Of a stretch of 45,883 bases of DNA, positions 1 through 9,422 are shown piece by piece (positions within the stretch are counted from its first letter, which is position 1; every line of letters begins with the position of its first letter). The stretch is from Kiloniellaceae bacterium (GTDB taxonomy: Bacteria > Pseudomonadota > Alphaproteobacteria > Kiloniellales > J153). The notes beneath the pieces were generated by a model. The model was given only the letters and a program-made list of their open reading frames with translations. It was not told where the DNA came from and made no database searches. The translations under genes were made by a program, and so were the position numbers. The stretch covers positions 1 to 45,883 of the forward strand of contig JAJFGI010000015.1 of NCBI GenBank assembly GCA_021776215.1, in the 5' to 3' direction.

Positions 1-2
1 AG

Positions 3-437
3 TACACCGTGCGCTTTGAGGAGCGGCAAGTCGAGGATCTCAAATTTGCGCGTCAGGATGCGGCGTTCGAGCACGTCCGTAAGGTCTCCGAGGGAAACGA
101 GGCGTTCTATAGCACCTTCGTTAGCCCTTGGGTCCAAGCGGCTGCGAACCCGTGGTTCGCCGAAACGCTCAAGTGGCTGCACCCGATGCGTACCAGCAGG
201 TACGCGTTCTCCGAGACGATCAATCCGTGGATGCGAGGCGTCGCGGTCCTGGCTGAGATCATGTCCAAGACCCGCAGTCCTCTGCCGGAAAATCACCCAC
301 TGATCGAGGCGGAGCGGAATCTCATCGGTCAAATCTCCGATGCGATAGAAAACGTCCGGACGGTCCGGGATAGCACCTACGAGCAAACGTTCAGCGTGCT
401 CTATGGGACTTCAAGTGAACCGAGCGTCGAAGAATAG
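3..437 (+). CDS. DUF3141-type alpha/beta-hydrolase family protein, C-terminal part (5' end cut by window edge)
   Basis: Frame is open to the left edge; motif SPWVQAAANPWFAETLKWLHPMRTSRYAFSETINPWM resembles DUF3141 C-termini. Confidence 0.6.
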   Translation, partial: YTVRFEERQVEDLKFARQDAAFEHVRKVSEGNEAFYSTFVSPWVQAAANPWFAETLKWLHPMRTSRYAFSETINPWMRGVAVLAEIMSKTRSPLPENHPLIEAERNLIGQISDAIENVRTVRDSTYEQTFSVLYGTSSEPSVEE

Positions 438-616
438 CCGTCGGCAATCCGACATTCGAACCGGCGAACTACGATGGCGTCTGCCGGCACTATGTTGGCC
501 ACCGATTGAGGCTCATCGAACGCGTGTTTTGCGATCTTCGACGAAATGGGGTTACGGACGGAATCGGCTACGTGCGATTTCCGGGAACCTTTTCGCCTCT
601 TCCGCATCCTAGGGGT

Positions 617-1435
617 ATGACAATGAAGCAACAGATGGCCGAACCAGCGCCCGTTCCGGTGCAACCCGATGCGATGGTCCTTGCCGATTCAACCTTGGTA
701 GATCGCGTTCGGGCCGGGGATCCGGTTGCATTCGAACTCATCATGCGCCGCTACAACCGGCGTCTTTTTCGATTGGCGCGAAGCATCCTCAGAAACGACT
801 CCGAGGCCGAAGACGTAGTCCAAGAATCCTATGTGCGGGCTTACGAAAAGCTCGACGATTTCATAGGGCCCACCGGATTCTCGGCCTGGCTCTGCCGAAT
901 CGCGGCCAACGAGGCGCTCGGAAGGTTGCGTAAGCGAGGACGTGTGATCTCGCTTGACGATTACGTGACGGATGCGGACGGAGGCGCCGATGTTCGACGC
1001 ATCGAGACAATGAAGACCCAGCAACCCGATCCCGAAAGACTTGCCGTGAATAGCGAGTTGCGCCGGTTGATCGAAGGTGCCGTTGATGCATTGCCCGATG
1101 ATTTCCGTGCGGTCTTTGTTTTGCGGGCTGTCGAAGGCTTGAGCGTCTCCGAGACGGCCGAGTGCCTATCGATCCGGCCGGAAACGGTCAAGACCCGGTT
1201 CCATCGTGCGCGCCGCCACCTCCAGGACAGCCTCGGCGCGCAGTTCGATGCCCTCTTGCCGTCCGCCTTCGCCTTCGGTGGTCAGCATTGTGACCGCATC
1301 GTCGCGGCCGTGCTCACCCGGCTCGGCCCCTCATACGAAACCGCGCAGCAGCTTGCTGAGGCCTCCCCTGGGCCAATGCCTAGAATTCAACCCAAGGACT
1401 CGACTTCAAACCGCAACTCGAAAAAGGAGGACTAA
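617..1435 (+). CDS. RNA polymerase sigma-70 factor, ECF subfamily
   Basis: Sigma2 (FELIMRRYNRRLFRLARSILRNDSEAEDVVQESYVRAYEKL) and sigma4 (LPDDFRAVFVLRAVEGLSVSETAECLSIRPETVKTRFHRARRHL). ATG 617 preferred over the TTG at 506. Confidence 0.92.
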   Translation: MTMKQQMAEPAPVPVQPDAMVLADSTLVDRVRAGDPVAFELIMRRYNRRLFRLARSILRNDSEAEDVVQESYVRAYEKLDDFIGPTGFSAWLCRIAANEALGRLRKRGRVISLDDYVTDADGGADVRRIETMKTQQPDPERLAVNSELRRLIEGAVDALPDDFRAVFVLRAVEGLSVSETAECLSIRPETVKTRFHRARRHLQDSLGAQFDALLPSAFAFGGQHCDRIVAAVLTRLGPSYETAQQLAEASPGPMPRIQPKDSTSNRNSKKED

Positions 1436-1843
1436 ATGCTCAGACCATTTCTCACCACCGCGGTGGCCTTGTTTGCCCTGACGGGTGCCGCCTGTGCCGC
1501 CGAGGTTACGAAGGCGCCTCCGGGTGGCGACTACCAGCAGGTCAGTAAGCTGGTCGCATTGCCGGACTTCATCCCGGGCCTCGGGACGCTCTACGTCCAG
1601 CCGGCGACGCTGCCGGCCGGGCCGTTCCTCGCCTACGACCGGAGCGGTCGCTTGGTCAGCACGATTTATATGATCCCGATCAAGGATATCGAGGCGCAGA
1701 AGAAATTCGATGAACTCGCGGTCGGAACGGACAAGGTCGTTGATGTCGACATGTACTACAACGCGGGTCATCCGGGCGTTGAGGAGCCGCACTATCACGT
1801 GGTGCTGTGGCATGTCCCCGAAAAAGACGTCGATCTCAAGTAA
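1436..1843 (+). CDS. Secreted protein of unknown function with His-rich motif
   Basis: Signal peptide MLRPFLTTAVALFALTGAACAA; motif YYNAGHPGVEEPHYHVVLWH; immediately follows the sigma factor. Confidence 0.75.
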   Translation: MLRPFLTTAVALFALTGAACAAEVTKAPPGGDYQQVSKLVALPDFIPGLGTLYVQPATLPAGPFLAYDRSGRLVSTIYMIPIKDIEAQKKFDELAVGTDKVVDVDMYYNAGHPGVEEPHYHVVLWHVPEKDVDLK

Positions 1844-1844
1844 C

Positions 1845-2396
1845 ATGGTTACGCGTCGCGATGTAGTACGGACCGGCGGGCTTGTGCTCGCCGGTCTCGC
1901 GACCGGCTTGGTCGGAATCCCGGCGCTGGCGGAACCTGTCGTGGAAATCCGCATGCGCAGCGTCGAGGGCGGCGCTCACGTGGGATTCGACCCTGTGGGC
2001 TTGCTCGTGCGTCCTGGAACCACGGTAAGGTGGATCATTGAGGCCGATGTTCATACGACCACGGCCTACCATCCCGCCAATGACGACCATGCGCTCCGCA
2101 TCCCTGAGGGGGCGGAGCCCTGGGACTCTGACTACCTGGTTAACCCGGGCGATTCCTTCGAGCTCAAGCTGAGTGTGGAAGGCGTCTACGACTATTTCTG
2201 CGCGCCCCACGAATTGGCCGGGATGGTTGGACGGATCATCGTCGGCCGACCCACGGGGCCCGGTTCGCGACCCTTTGATTACTTCAAGAAAGATTCCACG
2301 AAGGCCAACTGGAAGTCAGTTCCCCCTGCTGCACGCACGGCCTTTCCGAGTTTGGAAGAAATCATGCGGAAGAGACTAATACCATGGCCGGGTTAA
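1845..2396 (+). CDS. Cupredoxin-domain (plastocyanin-like) secreted protein, Tat-like leader
   Basis: MVTRRDVVRTGG leader; His in AYH plus C-A-P-H-E-L-A-G-M (CxxHxxxxM) typical of type-1 copper sites. Confidence 0.85.
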   Translation: MVTRRDVVRTGGLVLAGLATGLVGIPALAEPVVEIRMRSVEGGAHVGFDPVGLLVRPGTTVRWIIEADVHTTTAYHPANDDHALRIPEGAEPWDSDYLVNPGDSFELKLSVEGVYDYFCAPHELAGMVGRIIVGRPTGPGSRPFDYFKKDSTKANWKSVPPAARTAFPSLEEIMRKRLIPWPG

Positions 2397-2574
2397 GCGC
2401 GCGGTTGACGTGGGAGCCATGGGCCTGCGATGTCGAGCCGGCAGGCGGGACTAGCCGGAGATGTCAATGAAGCTGTTCCTCTCGGATCGACACCTTCTGC
2501 CCCCGCCCTTTCGGGCGTTCATCGATTGATCGGGCGCCGGAGGCCACTCTCTTTGCGGACCAAAGATCGCCCGG

Positions 2575-3864
2575 CTATCTCAACTCCGGATAATGCTGGC
2601 GCGGCAGCCACAGGGCGAGTTCCGGCACATAGGTAATGACCACCAGGCACAGCAGCGCGATCGCCAGCCACGGTAGGGTTGCGGCCACCACTCTGAAGTA
2701 CGACTTCTCGAACGTTCCGCTCGCAACGAACAGGTTCAGACCAAAGGGCGGGGTGATGTTGCCAATATCCGTGTTCACGGTCATGACGATGCCAAGATGC
2801 GTGCCCGAAATGCCCGCGGCAGTGATCGTCCCGAGAATGATCGGCACCAGAATGAGAATGTTTGAAAACACGTCGACGAACATGCCGGTCACCAGGGTGA
2901 GGACGTTGACGAAGGCCATCATCAATTCGGGGGACGATTGCAGTCCGGCCAGCGGCGCGGCGACCTTGGACGCGGTCCCCGTGACCGTCAAAAGCCAGGA
3001 GAACAGGCTGGCCGCGGCCACCATAATCAGGATACGGGCCGTGGCGAGCGCGGATTCCACGCACGCTTGCCACAGGCCCGCCAGATCCAGCTCCCGGTAG
3101 ATCGCCAAGCAGACGACGGCCGCGTAGACAACCGAAACCGCCGCCGCTTCCGTCGCGGTGAACACGCCGCCGTAGATGCCGCCCAGAATGATGATCGGCA
3201 ATCCGAGGCCCCAGAACACCTCGGCTGCCGCGCGGCCGATCTCGCGGAGCGTCGCGCGCGGCGTGCGCGGCACGTCGTTGGCCGTCGCCCAGACCACGCA
3301 ATAGCCGCAATAGGCGACGGTAAACAACAGGCCGGCACCGATTCCGGACATGAAAAGCGCGCCAATCGACACGTTGGCCACGGCACCGAAGACGATCATG
3401 GCATTGCTCGGCGGGATGATCATGCCGATCAGTGCCGAGCAGGTGACAACGCCAAGCGCGAAGCGCTCCGAATAGCCGGCGGCGATGAGGGCGGGGAAGA
3501 GGATGCTGCCGACCGCGACTATGGTCGAGGCGCTTGAGCCGGTGATCGAGCCGAACATCATACAGGTCAGCACCACCGTAATGCCGAGTCCGCCCGGCAG
3601 ATGGCCGACCAGCGTCTGCACGAATCGGATCAGGCGCGCCGACAGGCCGCCCTTGCTCATGATGTTGGCGGCCAGGAAGAAAAAGGGAATGGCGAGCAGG
3701 GGAAAGCTGTCGAGCCCCGCGAACACGCGCTGTGGCAGGATCGACAGGGGAATCGGCGAGGTCAGAGCGAATGTGGCGAAGGCGGTACCCGACAACGCGA
3801 TGAAGATCGGCAAGCTCAGCGACAGGCCGAGGAACAAAAGCCCGAATGTCAGCGCCAATATCAT
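2575..3864 (-). CDS. TRAP transporter large permease (DctM-like)
   Basis: Multi-TM protein with GSITGSSASTIVAVGSILFPALIAAGY and IIPPSNAMIVFGAVANVSIG motifs; adjacent DctQ and DctP. Confidence 0.93.
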   Translation of the reverse strand: MILALTFGLLFLGLSLSLPIFIALSGTAFATFALTSPIPLSILPQRVFAGLDSFPLLAIPFFFLAANIMSKGGLSARLIRFVQTLVGHLPGGLGITVVLTCMMFGSITGSSASTIVAVGSILFPALIAAGYSERFALGVVTCSALIGMIIPPSNAMIVFGAVANVSIGALFMSGIGAGLLFTVAYCGYCVVWATANDVPRTPRATLREIGRAAAEVFWGLGLPIIILGGIYGGVFTATEAAAVSVVYAAVVCLAIYRELDLAGLWQACVESALATARILIMVAAASLFSWLLTVTGTASKVAAPLAGLQSSPELMMAFVNVLTLVTGMFVDVFSNILILVPIILGTITAAGISGTHLGIVMTVNTDIGNITPPFGLNLFVASGTFEKSYFRVVAATLPWLAIALLCLVVITYVPELALWLPRQHYPELR

Positions 3865-3938
3865 GCGCGTGGCTGGCTTGGGCCAGTCCGCCGAATGCCC
3901 GCGCCGCCGGTCATCGCGGTGGTGCGGCCGGATGGATC

Positions 3939-4478
3939 TCAATCATGGGCCATAGGTCCATGCGCAGAGCGGTCCGGGCCCGCTTGGTATACATGCCAAA
4001 GATTCTGACTGGTGCGCAGGAACATAAGCAGGCTGCCGACCGGCATGGCGAGATAGGTCAGCCACATGGGCGCGAGCATGATCGGGGTCAGCTGCCCGGC
4101 GGAGCGTACGCGCAGTGTATGGATACCGCCATAGTAGAAGAATGTAGCGAAGAACACGAGCGCCAGGCCCAACACCAGAAACTGCAGATAGCGTTGCAGC
4201 CGGGGCGTCAGGGCGAGTGGCAAGAGATCGACGGCGATGTGTCCGCCGGTGCGTATCAGCACGCTGCCGCCGACGAAGACAATCCAAATGATGAGATAAA
4301 TGCTTATTTCCTCGGCCCAGGAAATCGGCGCGAGGAAGATATACCTTAGCACGACGTTGGCGAACAGCAGCAGGCTGGCGAATGCTATCGCTACGCCGAT
4401 GAAGGCGGTTTCGAGAAAGGACAAGGCGGCGTCCGCGCGCGCCGCCATGTCTGTCAGACGAACGGTTAAACCTGCCAT
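3939..4478 (-). CDS. TRAP transporter small permease (DctQ-like)
   Basis: Four-TM protein with ISWAEEISIYLIIWIVFVGGSVLIRTGGHIAVDLL. Confidence 0.9.
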   Translation of the reverse strand: MAGLTVRLTDMAARADAALSFLETAFIGVAIAFASLLLFANVVLRYIFLAPISWAEEISIYLIIWIVFVGGSVLIRTGGHIAVDLLPLALTPRLQRYLQFLVLGLALVFFATFFYYGGIHTLRVRSAGQLTPIMLAPMWLTYLAMPVGSLLMFLRTSQNLWHVYQAGPDRSAHGPMAHD

Positions 4479-4500
4479 CGATCGTGCGCGGAAGGGCGCC

Positions 4501-5517
4501 CTAATTTTGACCGGATAGCTCGGCGACCTTGCTGCGGATCAGGTTCAACGTCTCCCCGCCGTTTTTCTCGGCATACCATACGTAGACTTGCTCCGACGCC
4601 TTGCGGAAGGCATCTCGCTGTTCCGGCGTCAACTCGGAGATTTGCATGCCGGCCTGGCGGAATGTTTCGAGATGGTCACTTTCCGCCGTGGCGATGATTT
4701 CGCGCTCGTAGGCGCCGGCTTCGATAGCGGAATCGACCAGAATCTTGCGGATCTCCGCCGGCTGCTGATCCAGGAACGGCTTATTGAACATGAAGATGTA
4801 GGCCAGGAAGCCGTGATCCGACAGAGTCATGTACTTCTGCACTTCGAAGAAGCGCATAGAGGCGATGGTGGCGATGGGGTTTTCCTGGCCGTCCACGACC
4901 TTTTGCTGGAGCGCCATGTAGAGCTCCTTGAAATCGATCGCCGTCGGTGTGGCGCCGAATGCCTTGAACTGCTCCTGGATGACCGGCGCCGGCATGGTGC
5001 GGATCTTGTGGCCTTTATAGTCATCCGGTGTGGCGATCGGGAAATCGCCGGTGAATTGTTTGAAGCCGCTTTCCCAGAAGGCGACGCCTTCGATATTCAC
5101 TTTATTCAGCGGCGCCAGGATTTTCTTGCCGACGGGTCCGTCGATGACCTGGTAGGCAATCTTGCGGCTGGGAAACAGGAACGGCAGATCGAGCACGCTC
5201 ACGCTGGGTGCCAGCGGTGCCACCCAGCCGGTCGGCAGGATCGCGACCTCAAGGGCGGCAGCCTGCAACTGCTCGACCATCTGTGTTCCGCTGCCGAGCA
5301 GCATGGAAGGGAACAACTGCACCTCGACCTGGCCCTTGGTCCGCTCCTCCACCAGCTCCTTCCATTTCAGGGCGGCTTGGTGGTGCGGGCTTTTTTCCGG
5401 CTGGTCGTGCCCAACCTTGATAAGGGTCTGGGCGGCCAGCGGGCCGTTGGCCATGGCAAGGCCCAGCGCCAGCATGGCCCCAAGGGCCATGAGGCAATGA
5501 CGGAAACCTGTCTTCAT
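4501..5517 (-). CDS. TRAP transporter substrate-binding protein (DctP-like)
   Basis: Signal peptide; KVGHDQPEKSPHHQAALKWKELVEERTKGQVEVQLFPS and YMALQQKVVDGQENP motifs. Confidence 0.93.
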   Translation of the reverse strand: MKTGFRHCLMALGAMLALGLAMANGPLAAQTLIKVGHDQPEKSPHHQAALKWKELVEERTKGQVEVQLFPSMLLGSGTQMVEQLQAAALEVAILPTGWVAPLAPSVSVLDLPFLFPSRKIAYQVIDGPVGKKILAPLNKVNIEGVAFWESGFKQFTGDFPIATPDDYKGHKIRTMPAPVIQEQFKAFGATPTAIDFKELYMALQQKVVDGQENPIATIASMRFFEVQKYMTLSDHGFLAYIFMFNKPFLDQQPAEIRKILVDSAIEAGAYEREIIATAESDHLETFRQAGMQISELTPEQRDAFRKASEQVYVWYAEKNGGETLNLIRSKVAELSGQN

Positions 5518-5592
5518 TTTGTGTCCCTCCCCGTTTGAACAACCAATTCAACCAAAATAAGTTATCCTGTCATACTGTAAATAGAAACATTC

Positions 5593-5606
5593 AAATGGCG
5601 CCATTT
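5593..5606. promoter_or_regulatory. Perfect 14-bp palindrome AAATGGCGCCATTT upstream of dctP
   Basis: Reads identically on both strands; lies 76-89 nt upstream of the dctP start. Confidence 0.45.
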
Positions 5607-5994
5607 CGGCAGAATCACGCTGGACGGGGCCGGGGGACGGGGCCGGGGCGGGTTGGGCCGGTGAAGAACACGGCTTTCTTTTCGGAGGCCGGTTCGAGAG
5701 CACCGCGCCATTGGATCGTGGCGCCGCGTGAATTGCTCGGCTGCCGACAGCCCGGCTGACATTCACGCCCAGGTCGTAAACCAGTAGCGCGCCAAAATAG
5801 GCCGTCGCGGTGATCAAGAGGGCGCCCGCAATCTCGATGGGGGGCACTTTGGACCACCATGCCAGAGGCGGCTCGTTTGCGGCGCCCGTGTTCGAGGAGA
5901 AGATCCGGTTTTCCGGTGCAGCCGTGCGCCGTCGCCCAAGTGCCCGCTGGCCAAGGGACGACCGCACCGCGTGGGGAGTCGAACTTGGGCCGCT

Positions 5995-6445
5995 TCAGTT
6001 GGGCGGTCCGGCCGAGACCTTCGTGAGCAACGCTTCCAGGCTGTTGAAGAACTTGGCCGCGACGTTCTTGGCCGTGCGCTGGACAATGAAGCCGCCGAGC
6101 TGGGCGAGCCGCCCGGTGATCTCCGCTCGAATGTCGTAGTGCAGGCGGGTCGCACCGTCGTCGTCCAACTGCAATTTCGAGCGCGCCTTGACGCGCCCTT
6201 CAGCGCCGCCTTTGCCCTCTCCCTGTACGCTGTAGGAGACCGGCGCGACGATGTCGCTGGTCGTCACCTGTCCCTTGAAGCGGGCCTTCAGTGGGCCGAC
6301 TTTCTGCGCGACCGTCGCCTCGAAGGCCTTATCGGCCGTCCGCTCGAGCGCTTCACAGCCGGGGATCCCCTGTGACAGAATCTCCGGATCGTTCAGCGCG
6401 GCAAAGACACGATCGCGCGGGACGTCGATGAGGATGCGGCCTTAT
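5995..6445 (-). pseudogene. CoxG/SRPBCC-family remnant without a start codon
   Basis: Minus strand reads GRILIDVPRDRVFAALNDPEILSQGIPGCEALERTADKAFEATVAQKVGPLKARFKGQVTTSD...KVSAGPPN*; an in-frame TAA lies immediately upstream. Confidence 0.7.
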
Positions 6446-6497
6446 TCACGACGCCGATATGGGTGACGCCGTCATGCAGGAAACGAGCGAGTTTCAT
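6393..6497 (-). pseudogene. Truncated N-terminus (FAH-like) joined out of frame to the CoxG remnant
   Basis: MKLARFLHDGVTHIGVVN... with an SD-like GGAG upstream; frame runs into the CoxG remnant and stops after 34 codons. Confidence 0.45.
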
Positions 6498-6933
6498 ATG
6501 AGGTCTCCTCACTGACTTTAAAAACTGGGGCATTCAGGAGTGGGCCGGCCGGATCGGCAGGCCTTACGCGCGCGGCGCTGGGGGGCACCTTCCGCCATGG
6601 TCGGCTTCCCGACGTGTCCGATCCCGGCACCGGTGGCCGGCGGCAAGGTCTCTGGGATCCGCCGCAGTCTGCGCTGATGGTCCATACCTGCTTCTCTTTG
6701 ACCTGTGTCGCTGACGGCTGCGTCACCGTTTGGGCAACATCGCCTGGGCGGGCGATGCGTGATTGCCGGCCGAACTGGTTGACAGTAACTTTCGGAACCC
6801 GGTTGTAAGTTTGGCTCCCGTTAAGGTTCTGCGAAGCGGTAGTTACTTGCGAGGTCAGGGGTTCAGTTCCTTGGGAAATTGATCAGAATAAGTAGAAATT
6901 TCCGTTTCGATGATTGTTGGCCCCGGAAGTCAG

Positions 6934-7449
6934 CTAGGCCTTCCGCCGGCGCCAGAGCATCATTCCGCCCAATAGGAAGGGTATGCCGATCGCCACCGGA
7001 AGCACGCGCTGCGACTCGACGACCGGCTTTTGCCGTACCGTGAAGTCGGCGAAGGGGCTTGCGGTCAGGTTGTCGCCGCTGCGGCTTACGGCGCTTACAA
7101 CCACGCGGTATGTTCCGGACTGGATCAACCGCATCGGCCAATCGGTCTCCAACGTCTTACCGGGCGCGAGGCTCGCGGCCGTGACTGCCTTGTGGGCGCT
7201 CCAGTCCTCAAGGTCCACCGGCTGCTCCTTGCCCTTGTCGATCTGCACCAGGCTGATCCAGGCGATCAAGCCGTCGACGGGGATGGATCCATCGTTGCGA
7301 ATAACCGTGTGAAAGCTCAGGTTGTCGCCCATTTGCGGCGAGACCGGATTGCTGGGTGCCGCCGTGAGGTCGACACTGAGTGGAGCGGCCCACGCGCTGG
7401 CGCTCGTCAAAAACAGTGCGCCGGCGAGAATCAGGGTGCGGAGTATCAT
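6934..7449 (-). CDS. Secreted, C-terminally membrane-anchored protein of unknown function
   Basis: Signal peptide, Ig-like beta-rich middle, C-terminal TM followed by WRRRKA; next to ABC-2 permease. Confidence 0.75.
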   Translation of the reverse strand: MILRTLILAGALFLTSASAWAAPLSVDLTAAPSNPVSPQMGDNLSFHTVIRNDGSIPVDGLIAWISLVQIDKGKEQPVDLEDWSAHKAVTAASLAPGKTLETDWPMRLIQSGTYRVVVSAVSRSGDNLTASPFADFTVRQKPVVESQRVLPVAIGIPFLLGGMMLWRRRKA

Positions 7450-7460
7450 AATCGTGCCTC

Positions 7461-8213
7461 CTAACGGGAAACGCGGCTAAAGCCACGCGCGGCAAACCAT
7501 AGGGTCAAGGCCAGCCAGACGAACGTGACCGCGAAATGTGGGACTTGGGCGGCAATCGATTGCGAGTCGATGATCACGGCGTCGTAGGCATTGAGCGCGC
7601 CCGAGAACGGATTGACCGCGTCGAATGCTCGGCCGATGGCGGACTGCCGGAGGCTGGGCCCCAAGAGCAGGGGGCTCGCCGACAGCAGAAGGACGATGAG
7701 CCCGGGCAGCAAGCTCGACCGAGCCGAATCGAGGCGCGCGCCCAGCCCCATGGCCAGGAAGCCGAAGCCGAGCACAACCGGCGTGCCAAGCAAAGCAACA
7801 GAGACCGCGCCATCGACAAGGTTTTGACCGGTACTTCCAACCGCCCAGAAATAAGGCAGGGCGATGGCATACATCACGGCCCAGGCAATCGCCTGGCCAC
7901 CAAGTTTTCCCAAGAGAATGCTGTTGCGCGAGGCTGGAGTAAGCAGGAGCGAGACGAGCGTGCCGCGCTCGCGCTCTCCGGCGACGGCATCGGTCCCGAC
8001 AACGACGGCCAGCAATGCGCCAAGCGCGGTGACAATGCCGCCCATGTCATAAACCACCTGCGCATTGTCGAGCAGGCTGAGTTCGGTATTGCCGACCAGC
8101 AACAGGCCGAACACGGAGAGCACGACCGCCATGGTAAGTAGCCATCCGAGGCCGCGCAGACTGAGCAGGAGGTCGCCGGCTTCCTTGCGGGCGATCAAGC
8201 CGGTCGCGGTCAT
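7461..8213 (-). CDS. ABC-2 type transporter permease
   Basis: MTATGLIARKEAGDLLLSLRGLGW...DAVAGERERGTLVSLLLTPASR motif; starts with 4-nt overlap with the ATPase. Confidence 0.88.
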   Translation of the reverse strand: MTATGLIARKEAGDLLLSLRGLGWLLTMAVVLSVFGLLLVGNTELSLLDNAQVVYDMGGIVTALGALLAVVVGTDAVAGERERGTLVSLLLTPASRNSILLGKLGGQAIAWAVMYAIALPYFWAVGSTGQNLVDGAVSVALLGTPVVLGFGFLAMGLGARLDSARSSLLPGLIVLLLSASPLLLGPSLRQSAIGRAFDAVNPFSGALNAYDAVIIDSQSIAAQVPHFAVTFVWLALTLWFAARGFSRVSR

Positions 8214-9121
8214 GCCGCCCTCCCTTCGGTGAGACCGAGGTAGAGATCCTCGATCCCGCCGCCCTCGTGCCGAATCTCGGTGATGGGCCATCCCATGAAC
8301 AGAAGCTCCCGCCACGCGGTCTGCGGGTCGATCTCGGGTGACAGGGCGACCGAGCACCACTCGCCGTCGCGTGCGACGACCGTGACCGTCGGTGGAACCT
8401 CAGATTTGGAGACATCCCCGTTAACATGGAGTCGAAACCGAACCAGGCGATCATTGCTACGAACGAGATCCGCGATGGTGCCCTCGGCCACGGTTCGGCC
8501 TTCGACGATAACGCCGATCCGCTTGCACAAGCGCTCGACGTCGTCCAAGAGGTGGGTACAGAGCAGTACCCCAACACCGTGATTTTCGCTGAGGTCGATC
8601 AGGATGTCGTGAATCTCGCGCCGCCCACGAGGGTCCAGTCCGTTCGTCGGTTCGTCGAGGATGAGGAGCGCCGGATCGGCGATCAGGGCGCGCGCCAGGC
8701 CTAGCCTTTGGCGCATGCCGCGCGAGAAGGTGCCGATACGCTGACCTGGACGCGGCTCGAGGCCGAAACGGGCCAACCGATCTTGAAGGTCTCCCTCACG
8801 GGGATGCAAGTCGTAAAGCGCGGCGAAGAACCCCAGATAGTCCTCCGCGGTCATCCAATCGTAGAAGCCATTCTGCTCCGGCAGGACACCGAGCTTCGCA
8901 TGGATCGGTTTGGCTTCGGTCTGTGGATCCTTGCCCATAATCCGGACCTGGCCGCCGTCGCGTTTCAAGAGACCGATGGCGGCCGCGATGGTTGTACTTT
9001 TCCCGGCGCCGTTCGGTCCGAGGAGACCGTAGATCTCGCCCTCGCCGAGCGAGAGATTGACGTCGTGCAGGATCGGCGCGCCGCCAAGGCTGACTTTCAG
9101 GTGATCGATTTCCATGATCAT
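8210..9121 (-). CDS. ABC transporter ATP-binding protein
   Basis: Walker A GPNGAGKST, signature FSRGMRQRLGLARAL, Walker B LLILDEPTNGLDP. Confidence 0.95.
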   Translation of the reverse strand: MIMEIDHLKVSLGGAPILHDVNLSLGEGEIYGLLGPNGAGKSTTIAAAIGLLKRDGGQVRIMGKDPQTEAKPIHAKLGVLPEQNGFYDWMTAEDYLGFFAALYDLHPREGDLQDRLARFGLEPRPGQRIGTFSRGMRQRLGLARALIADPALLILDEPTNGLDPRGRREIHDILIDLSENHGVGVLLCTHLLDDVERLCKRIGVIVEGRTVAEGTIADLVRSNDRLVRFRLHVNGDVSKSEVPPTVTVVARDGEWCSVALSPEIDPQTAWRELLFMGWPITEIRHEGGGIEDLYLGLTEGRAA

Positions 9122-9422
9122 TGCGAGTTCTCCTAGGTCACTCAGATCGACATCAACGTCCGCCGGACCGGCGTGTTGCAAAGTACGGCAGGCCGAAGCA
9201 ATTCATTTTCGAGAGTCGTTGGTGAGATCTTCCAGCTAGATTGAGGAAGACTCCAAACGCGTATGCCCAAACCGCAGGTTCGAACGTACAGCCGATCGGA
9301 AGGACCAATACGCCGTAAACTGCCATTGTGATGCCAACGATCTAAGTCCCTCCGAAGTGAAGAAATGCCGGCGGTTCGGAAAAGACTGCAAACTCGGCTT
9401 GGTTCTCGCTCGCGGCGCCGGC

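Noticed and set aside
584-612. ECF-type promoter GGAACC-N17-TCCTA just before the sigma factor gene
   Set aside because: The -10-like part is weak and would put the transcript start at the ATG itself; not enough to call.
2504-2517. Short hairpin CGCCC-TTTC-GGGCG between the cupredoxin gene and TRAP operon 1
   Set aside because: Five-bp stem without a U-tract; could be a weak terminator but not supportable alone.
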